A stretch of 64,000 nt of DNA from Sycobia sp. Sy_11 (Eukaryota; Arthropoda; Insecta; Hymenoptera; Epichrysomallidae). Below the pieces are notes generated by a model. That model saw only the letters and a program-made list of their open reading frames with translations. It ran no database searches and was not told the origin of the DNA. Shown one piece after another: positions 13,343 to 45,173 of the stretch (the first letter of the stretch is position 1; every line of letters starts with the position of its first letter). The stretch is taken from the NCBI GenBank assembly GCA_018907035.1, contig JACCIC010000096.1:1899501-1963500 (forward strand), read 5' to 3'. A program made the position numbers and the translations under genes.

Positions 13343-13766
13343 AATTAATAAATATTTTTTCATTGGTCTTACAGTCCAAGCAAATCAATCTAAAACAATA
13401 CGCAATAATATCAACACATATCCACATCAACATCAATACATCAATACACAAAAATAATAAAAAATAAAAATATAAATAAAAATAAAAATTAAATTAAAAA
13501 TTAAATTAAAATTATGACAGTCAGACTGTCCTTGTTTACATTCACCCCCGTAGACTAATCTGAAAATAAAATATTAGCTGAAAAAATTCTTTGTTAGTAA
13601 AGTGCAGTCTGACTGTCCCCAACACCCTTACCTAATTGAAGATCCTGTCCAACGTTTCCAGCTCGCTACGGCTCCTCATCAGGGACTTCATCTTTTTTAA
13701 ATTGATCATTTTTAGATTGATTTGATTGGACTGTAAGACCAATCCAATGAAAAAATATTTATTAAT
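13343..13766. mobile_element. Short element with terminal inverted repeats (MITE-like)
   Basis: The left end (13343-13379) and the reverse complement of the right end (13726-13766) match over about 37 bp (AATTAATAAATATTTTTTCA then TTGG and TCTTACAGTCCAA). They differ mainly by an extra ATTGG in the right copy. The interior has a palindromic core GACAGTCAGACTGTC and no ORF. The target-site duplication is unclear because both flanks are AT-rich. A non-autonomous DNA transposon is the most likely identity. Confidence 0.6.
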
Positions 13767-14299
13767 TATTCATTATTGTTAAAAATATTTAAAAATATTG
13801 AAAAGTGGTTTTAATCCATAGAATAGTTATTTTTAAAAAGGACAAAAGGGAAATATTAGAAATGTTGACATGTTTATGTTGAATAAATAAATATAGAAAA
13901 TTTTTGTATTTTTTATGCTATTCTTTAAAAAAATTTATTATATATTGGTAACATTAAAAAATAGTGTAGGCTTACTTTTCCTGAGATTCTCTTGAATTGT
14001 GGAATATTTGGAATTTAAGCAAGTAGGTGTAACAATGTACATTTTTTATTTCATTATAAAAACGTATTACAAAAGTGACAATTCGTTAATAATTCGATGT
14101 TCGTTTTTGGCTAGCCATATTTACAGACTTTTAGATTCATTTAATTGCTACGACCTTAATGAAAATTTAATCTATTTTGTTATGAGTCGCCGTTTAGAAT
14201 TCGTGGCTCATTCTATATTGACGTTTTCGCGCAAACATATAAATCGATAATTGTATCCGAGATCTGCTTAAAAATAATAAATTATACATTTTTTATAAA

Positions 14300-14436
14300 T
14301 AAATAAATCTATGCGCCATAATCTAAGTTTATTGTTTATCGTATGAAAATAGTCAGAAGTATGTACAAAAGTTCGCCCGTATCTTTCGCAGTCTGCCCCT
14401 CCGTTTTTTCGGCTTCCATCGCCTTATCCTGTACCG
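14300..14436 (-). promoter_or_regulatory. Probable 3' UTR and poly(A) signal of the cadherin gene
   Basis: AATAAA on the minus strand at 14333-14328 lies about 105 nt past the stop codon. It is followed by an ATTTATTTATTTA AU-rich stretch (about 14308-14295). The cleavage site itself cannot be fixed. Confidence 0.5.
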
Positions 14437-33960
<19,524 letters not shown>

Positions 33961-34125
33961 GCTGGACGACGCTGCTTCTGCTTCTGCTGCTGCATCACCT
34001 GCACCATCGGCCTATGGCGCATAATTTGCCTCCTCAAATGTGGATACGATGGCTGCGCGCGGGATCGACTGCGCTCGCACGCTAATTGTATGGCACTCGG
34101 TTTAGCCGACGATGTGGATCTGTAA
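33961..34125 (-). promoter_or_regulatory. 5' leader region upstream of the cadherin start codon
   Basis: GC-rich sequence directly upstream of the ATG, with a GCA/GAA trinucleotide run just before it (about 33963-33991) and an in-frame TAG about 20 codons upstream. Minus-strand TTACAG|A at about 34124 could be the acceptor of a 5'-UTR exon. Alternatively transcription may start in this stretch. No clear TATA plus initiator pair was seen. Confidence 0.35.
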
Positions 34126-35990
34126 CGATTATATGGAGAAAAATATTCCTAGTGAATTAATTGGTCTATGTATTACATATGTAAAGGAGAGAGGCGAGAG
34201 ACAAAAAGGGGGTTTCGGTGATTTTATCAGTTTCACACATACGTACACATGTTTGTATGTAATCATAGATATAGCTTTGTTACGATCGAATTACTTCACG
34301 GAATTTTCGAAGTATGCGAATGGAGAACTAATGGGTTCACTGATTTACGAAACATCGTTATAGTTGAGTTCAATATTATAAATAGTTCATAGAAATTTTA
34401 AAAGTTGTACGGCATCTTATGTTAATTGCATTTTGCTAAAGCGAACGGAACCGAGAACGACACTGCTTAAACGATAATAATCGTTTAACTATATTATTAT
34501 TGTTATTATTATGATTGGATCTCATTTTCGCAATAGTCCCATAAATTAAGCAGAAATTGCCATTTTATAACGGACAAAGTTCTGTTTAAGGTGAAAAATA
34601 ATTTTCTAGAGAGCACGATGTTATTGGGAAACAGTGTTTTAAACTAGATTTTTTTAAAGTATACGAATTGCGATTTCTTTCCGCGTTTCATTTATTTATT
34701 TTTTTTTAATCCAAGATATCCTCTAAGCAATTAAGTTAAGTATATAGAATTCGTTGGATCGTTTATTTCCAATATCCTAAATGAACATTAGCATTAAAAC
34801 TGTTGACGAACATCATTATAATTTTCAACTTTCGTTCGATAATCTCAATTAACAAATATATTTTCGTTCATAGATAATTAAACTTATACGTTATAAATCT
34901 ATACCGCTTTTTTACATTTTCTATGAGATTGATTGCAATTTTAAAATTCGTAAAAATGTTATGATGAAGGTAACTTTTAGAGATTATTGTAAACTATTTG
35001 GAAACGATTTTTTTGACATTGCTACTAAAGTTTTAGTGAATTTGTTATTAAAACAAAACAACATATTCACGAATAGTTTTGGTCGGTACTGCATATGAAA
35101 TAACATAATTAACAGGCCTGTAAAAAATGAAATGCGATTTTCTTGTACAAATAGATGCAATTTACGTATAAAATATACGAACAGAATTGGAATCCGTCCA
35201 CAAAATCGGTCAATCATGTCAATATTCTCAGATATTTAAAATTATTATCTCAAAAATGGCCTTATTAAACTTTTTTGAAGTTATGTACAAGCTCTAGAGA
35301 TTTTTGAAGCTCCATTTTACTAATAATCTCATCTAGTACTATTCAAATACTTCAACTTTCATTTTCGTATGATTTTATATAGTTTCTCTATTAAAATTTA
35401 CGTTCAATTAGATGAAATAATTTCAACGAAGAGTATAGAGATATTTAGGATTTTATAGAGATTTATAATGGCTCAGTTTGGTCCAAAAACGCATGCTAAA
35501 TTCGATTCACCGGTTCCTGAAATAAGAGCCTAACTTGCAAGTCATTTTGAACACGTTCCATTAAAATAGAAATAACTCTTGATAGAAATATCGTATGCGA
35601 TTACAGAAAAATATACTTAGGAGGGCTAGGGCAGACTAGATTACCCTTTATATAATAACGGTATGAAATACTGTTAGAGCTTATATATGATTTTAAAAAA
35701 TGACGACACAAAACGCAAGTTTTCGAATACCGAAACGCAAATATCTTAACACCTATGCGCCACTAGTTAATTCTCTGAACGAATTTGATTTCGATGCCGA
35801 AATGAACTTGGAATTGCCTGATTGTTGAGAGGAAAACAAATTCCCCCAGATCTGTGCTATTTATATAATTTACCTTATTTAAAGCAACGGAAATCCAATA
35901 TACATAAAACTTCAGCAGACGTCAGAAATACGAGTATTATATCAAGATGTGCGAGCAATAAAGAAATGCGCGAAACATTCCTGACATCCG
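34126..35990. other. Gene-free region upstream of the cadherin gene
   Basis: AT-rich. It contains a 9-bp-arm inverted repeat at 34467-34488. The stretch 35450-35850, of more balanced composition, may be an old dispersed repeat. A 77-codon minus frame at 35217-34984 is not recognised. Confidence 0.45.
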
Positions 35991-36545
35991 CTTAATTTAA
36001 AAGTGGGAGGAGGGAGAGGGGATCCAACTTTTGCCACCGTCTTATTCCATTCTATTATATGGGGAATCGTGGATTAGATTGCAAGGACGCCGAACGTTGA
36101 GCTAGAGCACTGCACAATGGCGGCTGCATTATATACATTTTACGAAGCCCGGGCGCCATGGGAACGGGCGTCACTTTCGCGCCTCTCGCGATTCGAACCT
36201 GCGATATATATATAAGTATACCGACGCAGCCCCCGCATCAGGGAGCGCGCGCGCATACGTGGAAGTCTTCCCTTCGCCGACTTTTAATTAAGCGGCGCGG
36301 CTTCTACTGATGGGAAGCCGTGCGCAGCCCGAGTTGCATATACAAGGCAATTAGCCAAAAAGGGGGAGATGGGTGGGTGGAAACAAGGCTTGGGTTATAT
36401 ATATATATATATATATGATGGATAGGTCGGTCGCTGCAGCGTGGTGAAACCGAGACTGAAATATGGTGCATGGATGAGGAAAGGGGGGATTCTGGCAAAA
36501 AGTCGGCCGCCGTCGCGCTTAAACAATTAGATGGAATTATGAATT
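35991..36545. promoter_or_regulatory. GC-rich island about 2 kb upstream of the cadherin start
   Basis: A compositionally distinct block with CpG clusters, CAATGGCGGC, GCCCGGGCGCC, GGCAATTAGCC and TTTTAATTAAGC. It has no ORF longer than 64 codons. Its position and composition suit a promoter or enhancer of the cadherin gene or of an unseen transcript. Confidence 0.35.
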
Positions 36546-36646
36546 ATTATGAGAGTTGGGAGAGGGACACGCATAGACACACACAATGTATAACTATGTG
36601 GGATTGATATAGATCATTGAAAATTTAGATTTCCCGCCTTTTTTAT

Positions 36647-36649
<3 letters not shown>

Positions 36650-36704
<55 letters not shown>
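36650..36704. repeat. (TA)n microsatellite
   Basis: 55-bp run; only about 40 bp of unique sequence separates it from the next run. Confidence 0.95.
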
Positions 36705-36706
<2 letters not shown>

Positions 36707-36744
36707 TACGTATACAGTGGACCAATTAAACTTTCGGTATAAAG

Positions 36745-36745
<1 letters not shown>

Positions 36746-36804
<59 letters not shown>

Positions 36805-36806
36805 TT
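36746..36806. repeat. (TA)n(TG)n microsatellite
   Basis: AT run passing directly into GTGTGTGTG. Confidence 0.95.
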
Positions 36807-36977
36807 TTTAATAAGGCTCGCGAAGTGAGGGGGGATTAGATTACTACTGTTACAGCGATAAATCTACCGCAAGAATCTCGTATGCATTGACCAACTTTTT
36901 AGCGCGTAGCTCCTATTATATTAAATCGAGTGCTTTGCCCTGCTTAAGAATTTTCTAGGAGGCAAGTAAGATTTGTG

Positions 36978-36979
<2 letters not shown>

Positions 36980-37025
<46 letters not shown>
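36980..37025. repeat. (TA)n microsatellite
   Basis: 46-bp pure run. Confidence 0.95.
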
Positions 37026-37029
<4 letters not shown>

Positions 37030-37789
37030 TTATGAATTTTTTCTTGCGAAGTCGTTATTTTTATTGAAACCTCAGTTTATTGCGATTTTAAAATGTTTTT
37101 CCTTCAAGTTTCGTCGAAAGTTTTGGACGAATCGAGAGTACTTATAATTGATATAGTTTCATTAGAGTGGAATAAAATTCTTATATATTTTTAATTACTT
37201 TAGAAGTTAACGAACCATTTATTAATAGATTTAATATAAAAATAACAATTTTTGACATTTAATTGAAAGTTTTGCGTCCAATTTTGTTGAACTTTTTACT
37301 AGAATTCATTAAATTTTAAAAGAAATCTTGAAGAAAAAGGGAAATCGTTCTAAATCTTAATGAGAGGAAAAACAGCAAAAAAGCCACCAATCGTCCTTGA
37401 TATGTTGTGATACGTGAGAGATTTTCTTAACATTATTCCTTATAAATTCTATAGTAAAGTCAGATAAATGTGCGAAGATAATTTATTTTGCTTTACAACT
37501 CGGATAAAGTAGAATAAAAGGTGATGGAAAGTACGAGAAATTTGGGGAAGTATGGGGGACTTTATATAATGATTCAGGCATTGGTGTTTCGAAAAGGTGT
37601 TTAAACAGATTAACGTTGGCGGCTTTAAGTTGATATTGTATTATATATACAATCTATACCTGAATATACATCGACACTCACTAATTCAATTAACGAATCA
37701 TGCATTTTGTTTTCAAGAGCAATTCTTATATAGATCAAATTGCAGTCACATTTTTATTATTACGAAAAATAAATTGAGTAATATTTACG

Positions 37790-37791
<2 letters not shown>

Positions 37792-37841
<50 letters not shown>
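37792..37841. repeat. (TA)n microsatellite
   Basis: 50-bp run ending ACACGTATAG. Confidence 0.95.
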
Positions 37842-37844
<3 letters not shown>

Positions 37845-38163
37845 GTATAGGAAAGGAAAAGCTATTAAAAATTATTGGTTCCGCTTACGGATGCTCTAGA
37901 TAAGAGATTTGATTTCCTGACCGATAACCCAGCTTCATTATGCAAAAATGATCTTCTTTGTGTTTTTCAATGGTCTAATAAACGCAAAGTTCACCGAGCG
38001 TTTCTTCTTCCGACGAGAATTATGCTATATGTATATATGTGGTATATATATGTAGTCGACTTTTAAAAGTCCTACTCTTGCCTTATTATCGCGCCGACGA
38101 ATCGCCTTACATAATCTACTTAATGTATAGAAAGAACGAGGCAGGTGTCTGAAGATCGCGCGA

Positions 38164-38222
<59 letters not shown>
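38164..38222. repeat. (TA)n microsatellite
   Basis: 59-bp run with one C near its left end; (CA)n at 38415-38441 follows. Confidence 0.95.
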
Positions 38223-38223
<1 letters not shown>

Positions 38224-39748
38224 CGCACAATGATACCGAATGTTGCAAGTGCGCACCATATCGAGCGACGTATGCATTATTCGCACTTTTATACATATAT
38301 ATAGCGCGGGAACTGTAACGGCGCCGGAGCGCGCCGCGCGCCTGGTTTTTACGAAAGAACGCTGTATTACAACAAATTATTATCATCCTGCCTACGCGCG
38401 TGCGACTACTAACAGACACACACACACACACACACACACTTCTGAATGAGACTATTGATGAAATCAAAGCAGATTTTTAATATTAAATCAACAAACTATG
38501 AAAAAAGTCCTACAGATTGTCAAAGGAACATCTAACTTTTTTCAAATTACTTCCATCAACTCAGTACTTTTAACAAATTCATTATGTTCTCTAGAAATAT
38601 ATATTTAAGCGTAGATTTTTATTTGTATTTTTTTCTGTGAGAAAAAAAATTTTTAGGAAAAATTGGACAGCTCCTGTTATACCACTCACTAAATACACAG
38701 CAGGTATAGGTTTGTCGCCATAGGCTTTTTGATCTCAAAAAATACTTTCTTGCTTTTACGTACAAATACTCGATGATACAAAAATTGCTGAAAAACGTGT
38801 CTATCTATAAACATCTGTGAGCTTTTCAATAAACAATTCTTGAAAATGATCCGTGTCTACTTTATTTTTCTATGTTAATTTTCTTTAAATTGAGAGTTTA
38901 CCCGAATATTCAATTTAATCAAAAGGTAACGATAAAAATAAGGATTCTTTATGATTGTTTAGGTCTTTGTATTTATGATTTCAAGTTTTAGTTTAATTTG
39001 ATTCCCACTCTTTAAATTTTATACAGTTTACTATATAATATATACGCTATATAATATTTTATAGAATTTATAAATATGTCTTACGCATCAAATAGTCATT
39101 TCTGTATAATGTATAATAATGGATCAATGACTTTTTGTAGACGGGGTAGACGGATTGTCGTTGATCAAGAATACTAATTTTGAATTTTTTATATCTTTAT
39201 CTTTTATTTTCAGATTCTACACAAGGGCATATAGTAATTATACGACCGGTATAATTTTCTACTTATCTGTTAAAAGGACTGTAGGACCGTTCGGTATATT
39301 TATTCGCCTAGCTTATAACAATCGACAATATTTCGAATTCAATAACTTTGATGTTTTCTGTAAGTATATAACGCAATGGAAAATTGATGAAAAGGATCTG
39401 AGAAAAAGATCACGAGATCGTTTGACGTCTAGCCAGTTTCTTTGACAGCCTGAATGACAGCTCGTAAATGGGATTTCCTGGCGGGGAGGGGGTATTAAGG
39501 GGATAGCGGAGGTGCTAATTACAGCAACTACGGCTATATATATATAGATGCTTTTGCCGAGTGAAAAGTGGAGCGTGGGTATCATTGCGTGATTGAATTT
39601 TCAGTGAGCGCCCGGGGTAATGCTCGTTTTGACGTGGAAATCTAATAAAATGCTACGCGCACACCCTCAACCTGTAAATTCGATAAATTTAGACATTATC
39701 TTACTCAGATTCGTTTTTTATTTATTTAAAGTCTTACCATCCGTCTTT

Positions 39749-39755
<7 letters not shown>

Positions 39756-39815
<60 letters not shown>
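39756..39815. repeat. (TA)n microsatellite
   Basis: 60-bp run preceded by ACATACAT. Confidence 0.95.
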
Positions 39816-40200
39816 TTGAAATCTATAAAAGGGCTTTTTTTATTCGATCGCTGTAACTTTTGGCGTAGATTCGAATGGCCTCGTCATCTTATTTAATAAC
39901 GATACTTTTTATATATGGTATATTGTGGATTATGGCGCAATGATTGCCTCGAATCGAAGTTCCTCGGCCGCAGGCAAGGATTCTAATTTGCGCAATTGTG
40001 AAGTAATGTTCGTAATTGGCAAACATTCACATAAGTATATACAGCGTTGTAAGAATACGATACGTATGCGTGTATATATATATATATACACATATATGTA
40101 CATATACACATATATGAAACATAATATCTTCGTCGAATCTCGCTATAACGTTAACAAACAATAATCGCTGAGATTTATAATTTTTTCTCTCCTTCGAGCT

Positions 40201-40576
40201 ATAAAAATCCATTACTCGTTCGCTGTTATTGGGCCCGACGAATTTTGTACGACATACATGTATAATATGTCGATGTGTCGCAAGGGGCGAGCGACGCACG
40301 CGGCGAAATGCAGAAAAATATTATTGTCAAAGCACCGAAAGTGCCCAATTTGAATTTTGCCGACGCCGCCGAGCACCGCATAATTCGTGCTATGTAAAAC
40401 GCTATGATTATATATCCGCTCGTGTCCGTGCGCGCCTCGCCGTGGCGGCGGCAGCGGGCGGAGCGAGCGCGCACGCTGCTGCTGCAAAACCTTAATTCAC
40501 GAATTATAATCGATCCTATATAGCGCACTTATGCATGTAATTCTCGTGGATGGCGAAAGAGAGAGGGGTGGCACGC

Positions 40577-40619
<43 letters not shown>

Positions 40620-40870
40620 GCGCTCGCTACATACAAGCGCTCAACTTTCTCGGAAGGTCAATAAAGCCGGATGCGCGCAGGAAGCCGAGCTTAAGTTGAT
40701 AATAGCCGCGTTCGTTCGTTCCTTACTCGCTGCCGTTGTGATAATTGAGGGTGCAATTATTATACGGCGTTTAACAAATTCAATTGTTATTATATTATAA
40801 TTCGCGATCGACTCGTGCGGACGTATGCATATTTTTCGGTCCGTTACATTTATAAGCATATGTGTATACA
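40201..40870. other. GC-richer block without recognisable gene
   Basis: CpG-rich from 40270 to 40480 (GCGGCGGCAGCGGGCGG) with overlapping frames on both strands, the usual mark of composition rather than coding. Confidence 0.45.
40579..40613. repeat. (CT)n microsatellite
   Basis: 35-bp CT run in a GC-richer stretch. Confidence 0.9.
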
Positions 40871-40879
40871 TAATAAAGT

Positions 40880-40880
40880 A

Positions 40881-40936
<56 letters not shown>
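40880..40936. repeat. (TA)n microsatellite
   Basis: 57-bp run with a phase-shifting TT in the middle (ATATTATAT), so it can fold as two arms. Confidence 0.95.
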
Positions 40937-40939
<3 letters not shown>

Positions 40940-42680
40940 TTTCTTGCGATTTTTGAAGGCGTCTGCGAGATTTTGTAATATGTAATATAGCAATAGTTTA
41001 ATTTTTTAATATATTATGAATTATGGATAAATAATTTCAAAATATCAATTGCAAATATTAAGTTCTTCGAGAAACTTCCGAAAAATGTCAACATTCGATT
41101 TCGATAACAATTTGTATACTTATATTTTTAAAGTACTGCGTGATGATGAATGTTGTATAGTGGCTTTTCTCGGAAATGAACTTTTCATGGCGAAATCCAG
41201 AAAAATGACTATTTTTTTAATTTATCTCAGACAATACGTAATATTTCAAGATATACTTCAAAAAAACGATGTAGGTCTCGTCGGAATATACATTTTTTGT
41301 TCTGTACATTTTTTCAGAATAGACGATGTTTATGCAGAAAAATTCAGCAATTCCGTCTCGGAGTCCCGCATGAATAATTGGCGGTGTGTGGTCGAATCGT
41401 GAAAAATCCGAAACTCCTTATATATACTTATGCAATTTATCTCGGAAAAACTGTTTGTAGAGGAAAAAATTTAATAAACAAAAAAAATGTATTTAAGTCC
41501 TATAATGTCTGCAATATATATGTCTGACATATTTTTTAATATTCATATTTTCCTATTTTTGAAGATAAGTTTGATAAACCATAATTTAGATGGATTTCAC
41601 GATGAACATGAAATTTTCACTAAAAGCCATCGCGATGTTCATAATCAGCACCCCCCACCCATAAAGATAAGTGTAAAAATTTTCAGCAAAATTGAGGCTG
41701 GGTGCTTTTTTTATACATCTAATCGAAAAATGATGTAATTTCAGATTACTTTAGTGATTTTTCAGAAATGTACTTTGTTAATTATAAATTTAGTAGAATA
41801 CAATGTAAATAGTTAAATTTTGAATAGAATCTACATAGATCCTTATGTAGCTTCCGCGATGGATTCAATCCTAATCCATACCAAACTTCTTTGAGGATTA
41901 AAAATTAAGAAATAAAATTCTAATTTTTAATATTGATAATGTTCAATACAATCTTTTTTTAGTTTCGGCTTTCGATAATTAATAAAATAATTAATATCCA
42001 AATTTTTGAATACATCATTATGAATTTCAAAATATATCTCTAACTAGTTAGTGGAGACATATCAAAAGTACCTAGTTGAATATAGTAAGCACTTGTTCAA
42101 CCAGCTTAATGGCTCCCAGTAGTTGAAAAAATTCTAGCACTATAATACAAACAGAAGAAATTCATACTTTATTATAAAAATTATTAGCAGTCTGACCATT
42201 TTTTTTAAAAATTTTATTCTCATGGTAATAATTCCGGCAGCTCTTGACTGTTATATAAAATAAAGAAATATAGTTTCTTATATAGTAATTATAAAAATTA
42301 TATTAACTTATCTGAAATTAGTTGTCGAAGATTATAGAAATTCGGATGTATACTTTTATATTTGAATATTATATTGAAATTTATTTACGACATATTATTA
42401 AATGTGACGTATATAAAATTGATTTAATTTAAATGCGGTAAGTGAATATAGTAATTGAATCAAACACTAAATTGCGTATTATTGAATAAAATAGTGTAAA
42501 AACGATATATTATATTTATAATTAAATAACGAAAAGAATCCAAATACGTGTCAGATACTTTCACCTATACATTAATTTATATTTAATACTGTCATAAATT
42601 ACTGCCATAAAGATCATTATAGAGAATATTGTGCGAATATTATCTACAGAACACTGTATATTGAAAGTAATATATGTCAC
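40937..42680. other. Gene-free; possible old interspersed repeat at 41.04-41.74 kb
   Basis: A 117-codon frame at 41049 and an 83-codon frame at 41487 have no recognisable domain. The sequence TTTCTCGGAAA / ATCTCGGAAAAACTG recurs at 41168 and 41441, suggesting a repeat family rather than a gene. Confidence 0.35.
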
Positions 42681-42681
42681 T

Positions 42682-42684
<3 letters not shown>

Positions 42685-42736
<52 letters not shown>
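42685..42736. repeat. (TA)n microsatellite
   Basis: 52-bp run; pairs with the run at 42836-42873 across 100 bp of unique sequence. Confidence 0.95.
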
Positions 42737-42740
<4 letters not shown>

Positions 42741-42835
42741 TGAAGTCATTTTTCTTGCAGGCACGTATTGAGCAGAAGAAGAAACGACTAACATATCTCT
42801 AAAAATATTTCATCTAACGTCATATATATGACGTC

Positions 42836-42873
<38 letters not shown>
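42836..42873. repeat. (TA)n microsatellite
   Basis: 38-bp run immediately after the ACGTCATATATATGACGT palindrome. Confidence 0.95.
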
Positions 42874-42875
<2 letters not shown>

Positions 42876-43137
42876 ACATTACAATAACATACGTATATGT
42901 AGTAACAATATCTATCGCTAGAATAAATAGTTTGCTTAGTGAAAGAAAGCCGGACAATTAATGATACTTCTCACCGCATAAATCATCGGGCCTAATCAGG
43001 CGCGAATAATGTCGAGAGATCGCCTCAGTGTGTTAAAAGCTCCAATGGGAAAAAGTGCAGAAAAAAGTTTAATAACAGAATGAAGTCGTAAATATATGCT
43101 CGACGCTCCTGAACGACTGGGGTCTATGTCTCCTATC

Positions 43138-43138
43138 G

Positions 43139-43171
<33 letters not shown>

Positions 43172-43270
43172 TATGCGATTTTCTTCCCATTAATCACAGC
43201 AGCACGATGCCCCCTCTCACGGGCTCAAGTGTCACGTCTAATTAGTCGCAGAATCACACTTTCTCTCCCC

Positions 43271-43313
<43 letters not shown>
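43138..43313. repeat. Two (CT)n tracts
   Basis: CT runs at 43138-43165 and 43275-43313, separated by unique sequence. Confidence 0.9.
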
Positions 43314-43315
<2 letters not shown>

Positions 43316-43673
43316 GCGACACTGTGCTCTTACCACATCAGCGAACCAATGGAGCTCTATACACGAAGGAGGTGATGATAAAGAGGAGGAGGAGAAAAAA
43401 GAGACGCGTGAACTTCAACAGCCGAGAAATAACTCTCAATGTGGAAGAGGATTATAGATGCTCCCGGTGACTGACCAGTATTATATATATATATATATAA
43501 GATTGTCGCTCGAGCAAGCGTTGACCACACGGTATATATTATAATTGCGACCTGAGTGAAAGCCATAAGAGATATAGCGCGCGGCGCTATGAGGACTCTT
43601 CTCACGCTCGCGCAGCGCGGTATTCTCGTTGCCAGTGGGAGGGCGAAGAAATGTAGAAGCGACCCGAGTCGGG

Positions 43674-43675
<2 letters not shown>

Positions 43676-43712
<37 letters not shown>
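43676..43712. repeat. (TA)n microsatellite
   Basis: 37-bp run followed by a long pyrimidine-rich stretch (43713-43825). Confidence 0.95.
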
Positions 43713-43713
<1 letters not shown>

Positions 43714-45113
43714 TCACCCCACCTCATCTTTTTCTCGTTCCCTTTTGTTCTCGTCCTTCCCTTCCATTTCCTTCTCTCTTCCCATCTCTCTCCCGCTCTT
43801 TTCCTTTCTCTCTCTTTTTCTCCGAGTGGAGGATTTATGGCGAGAGATGACGCGCGCCCGTTCTTACATAGGAAGAGTCCAGCCCCCCCCCCCATCTAGC
43901 CGCTTCGACGGAAGAAAGGAGTCGCACTTGTCTGAATAGGTGAGCGAAAGTTGAGGTATTATAAACAAGTTGTATTAGAGACTTTGTATTTGACATTGGG
44001 CTTCGGGGACACCTCTTTTTGGGCAAAGGGTCTTACGTGTTGAAGAGGATCTGTCGACCCATGTTCGTGTATAGCAGCTTGATTTGTAGCTCGATAAACC
44101 GTCATAAATTAATTTTTATTTATGGATTGATAAAAATAGACTGACAACAAAACACAAGAAAGAAAGAAAATTAACAAGGGAACAGTACATTGTAGAAATC
44201 TTTTCTGGATCCGCGCTAATATAATGTTACAGTTAGCGACGGGTCCAGAGGTCACTGCCAAAATATTATTTCGAAAAATAATATTTTCAAACAATAAGAA
44301 TATTAATCCATATAATTCTTTTTCAGTTTTTCATGGGTACGCCCATCCTAACTATATATTTGTTAAAATAAGATAAAAAAGTATAGGTAGGTGCAACGAG
44401 AATTTTTACTCTTGATGTTATCCAGAGTCAACGACATGGACGTTGTAAATCTTGAGCTCCTTTACCGTATGTTTATAAGCGTCGTCTACATGAAGCACGC
44501 CAGGGATATTTGTAGATTATATAAAAATTGTGGAACATTACTTGGTACAATATTCAGTCCTAGTGAGCAAAGTATTAATTTCTCTAAGCAAACGATTCTG
44601 CGAGTTGTGTTATTAGACAATGTAATAGATATGACTATGTTTTTGCCACCTAAAAAAATATTGAATGACATGCAACAACATTTATATCATTAGTTCAAAT
44701 AAAAAATTAAAAAAAAAAACAATTTGCGACATAATATAACTTCTTAATCCTGAATTCAAAAAAGACGAAGAAATTGAGTTTCTTGCACATTTGTTTTGCC
44801 ATGTTGCAGAAATCTGATCTGTCCAGATATTTCAAAGATATAGAGTTCAAACTCAGAAGGCCAGTTACTTACGGATAAGTGCGGTTGTCTGGTTTCTGGA
44901 TTTTTCAATCGCTTAAATTTTCTCAGCTTGCGGAATATCTGGGATTGCATCAAGATTATAGAATCTCTTTTTTTATATACTATATTCACTTTTATATACG
45001 TTGTTAAATTACGCAACACTTTCCTAAGAATAATATAAAAGTATTTTTATACAAGGTTCTATACGTATTAAGATTTTTTTTATAACTGCACCATTCGTGC
45101 ATAAACCACATAG

Positions 45114-45115
<2 letters not shown>

Positions 45116-45171
<56 letters not shown>
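45116..45171. repeat. (TA)n microsatellite
   Basis: 56-bp pure run. Confidence 0.95.

Positions 45172-45173
<2 letters not shown>

Larger units (their letters stand above)
37030..40200. other. Gene-free; (TA)n-rich
   Basis: AT-rich DNA between microsatellites. A 63-codon frame at 37875 and a 96-codon frame at 39155 resemble nothing known to me and lack splice or codon-bias support. Confidence 0.5.

Noticed and set aside
36180..36200. tRNA B-box-like GGTTCGAATCGC on the minus strand
   Set aside because: The T-stem does not pair and no A box or acceptor stem lies at the right distance.
44391..44693. 100-codon plus-strand frame with protein-like composition
   Set aside because: No family recognised, an overlapping antisense frame is also open, and there is no splice or promoter context. 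Not supportable as a gene.
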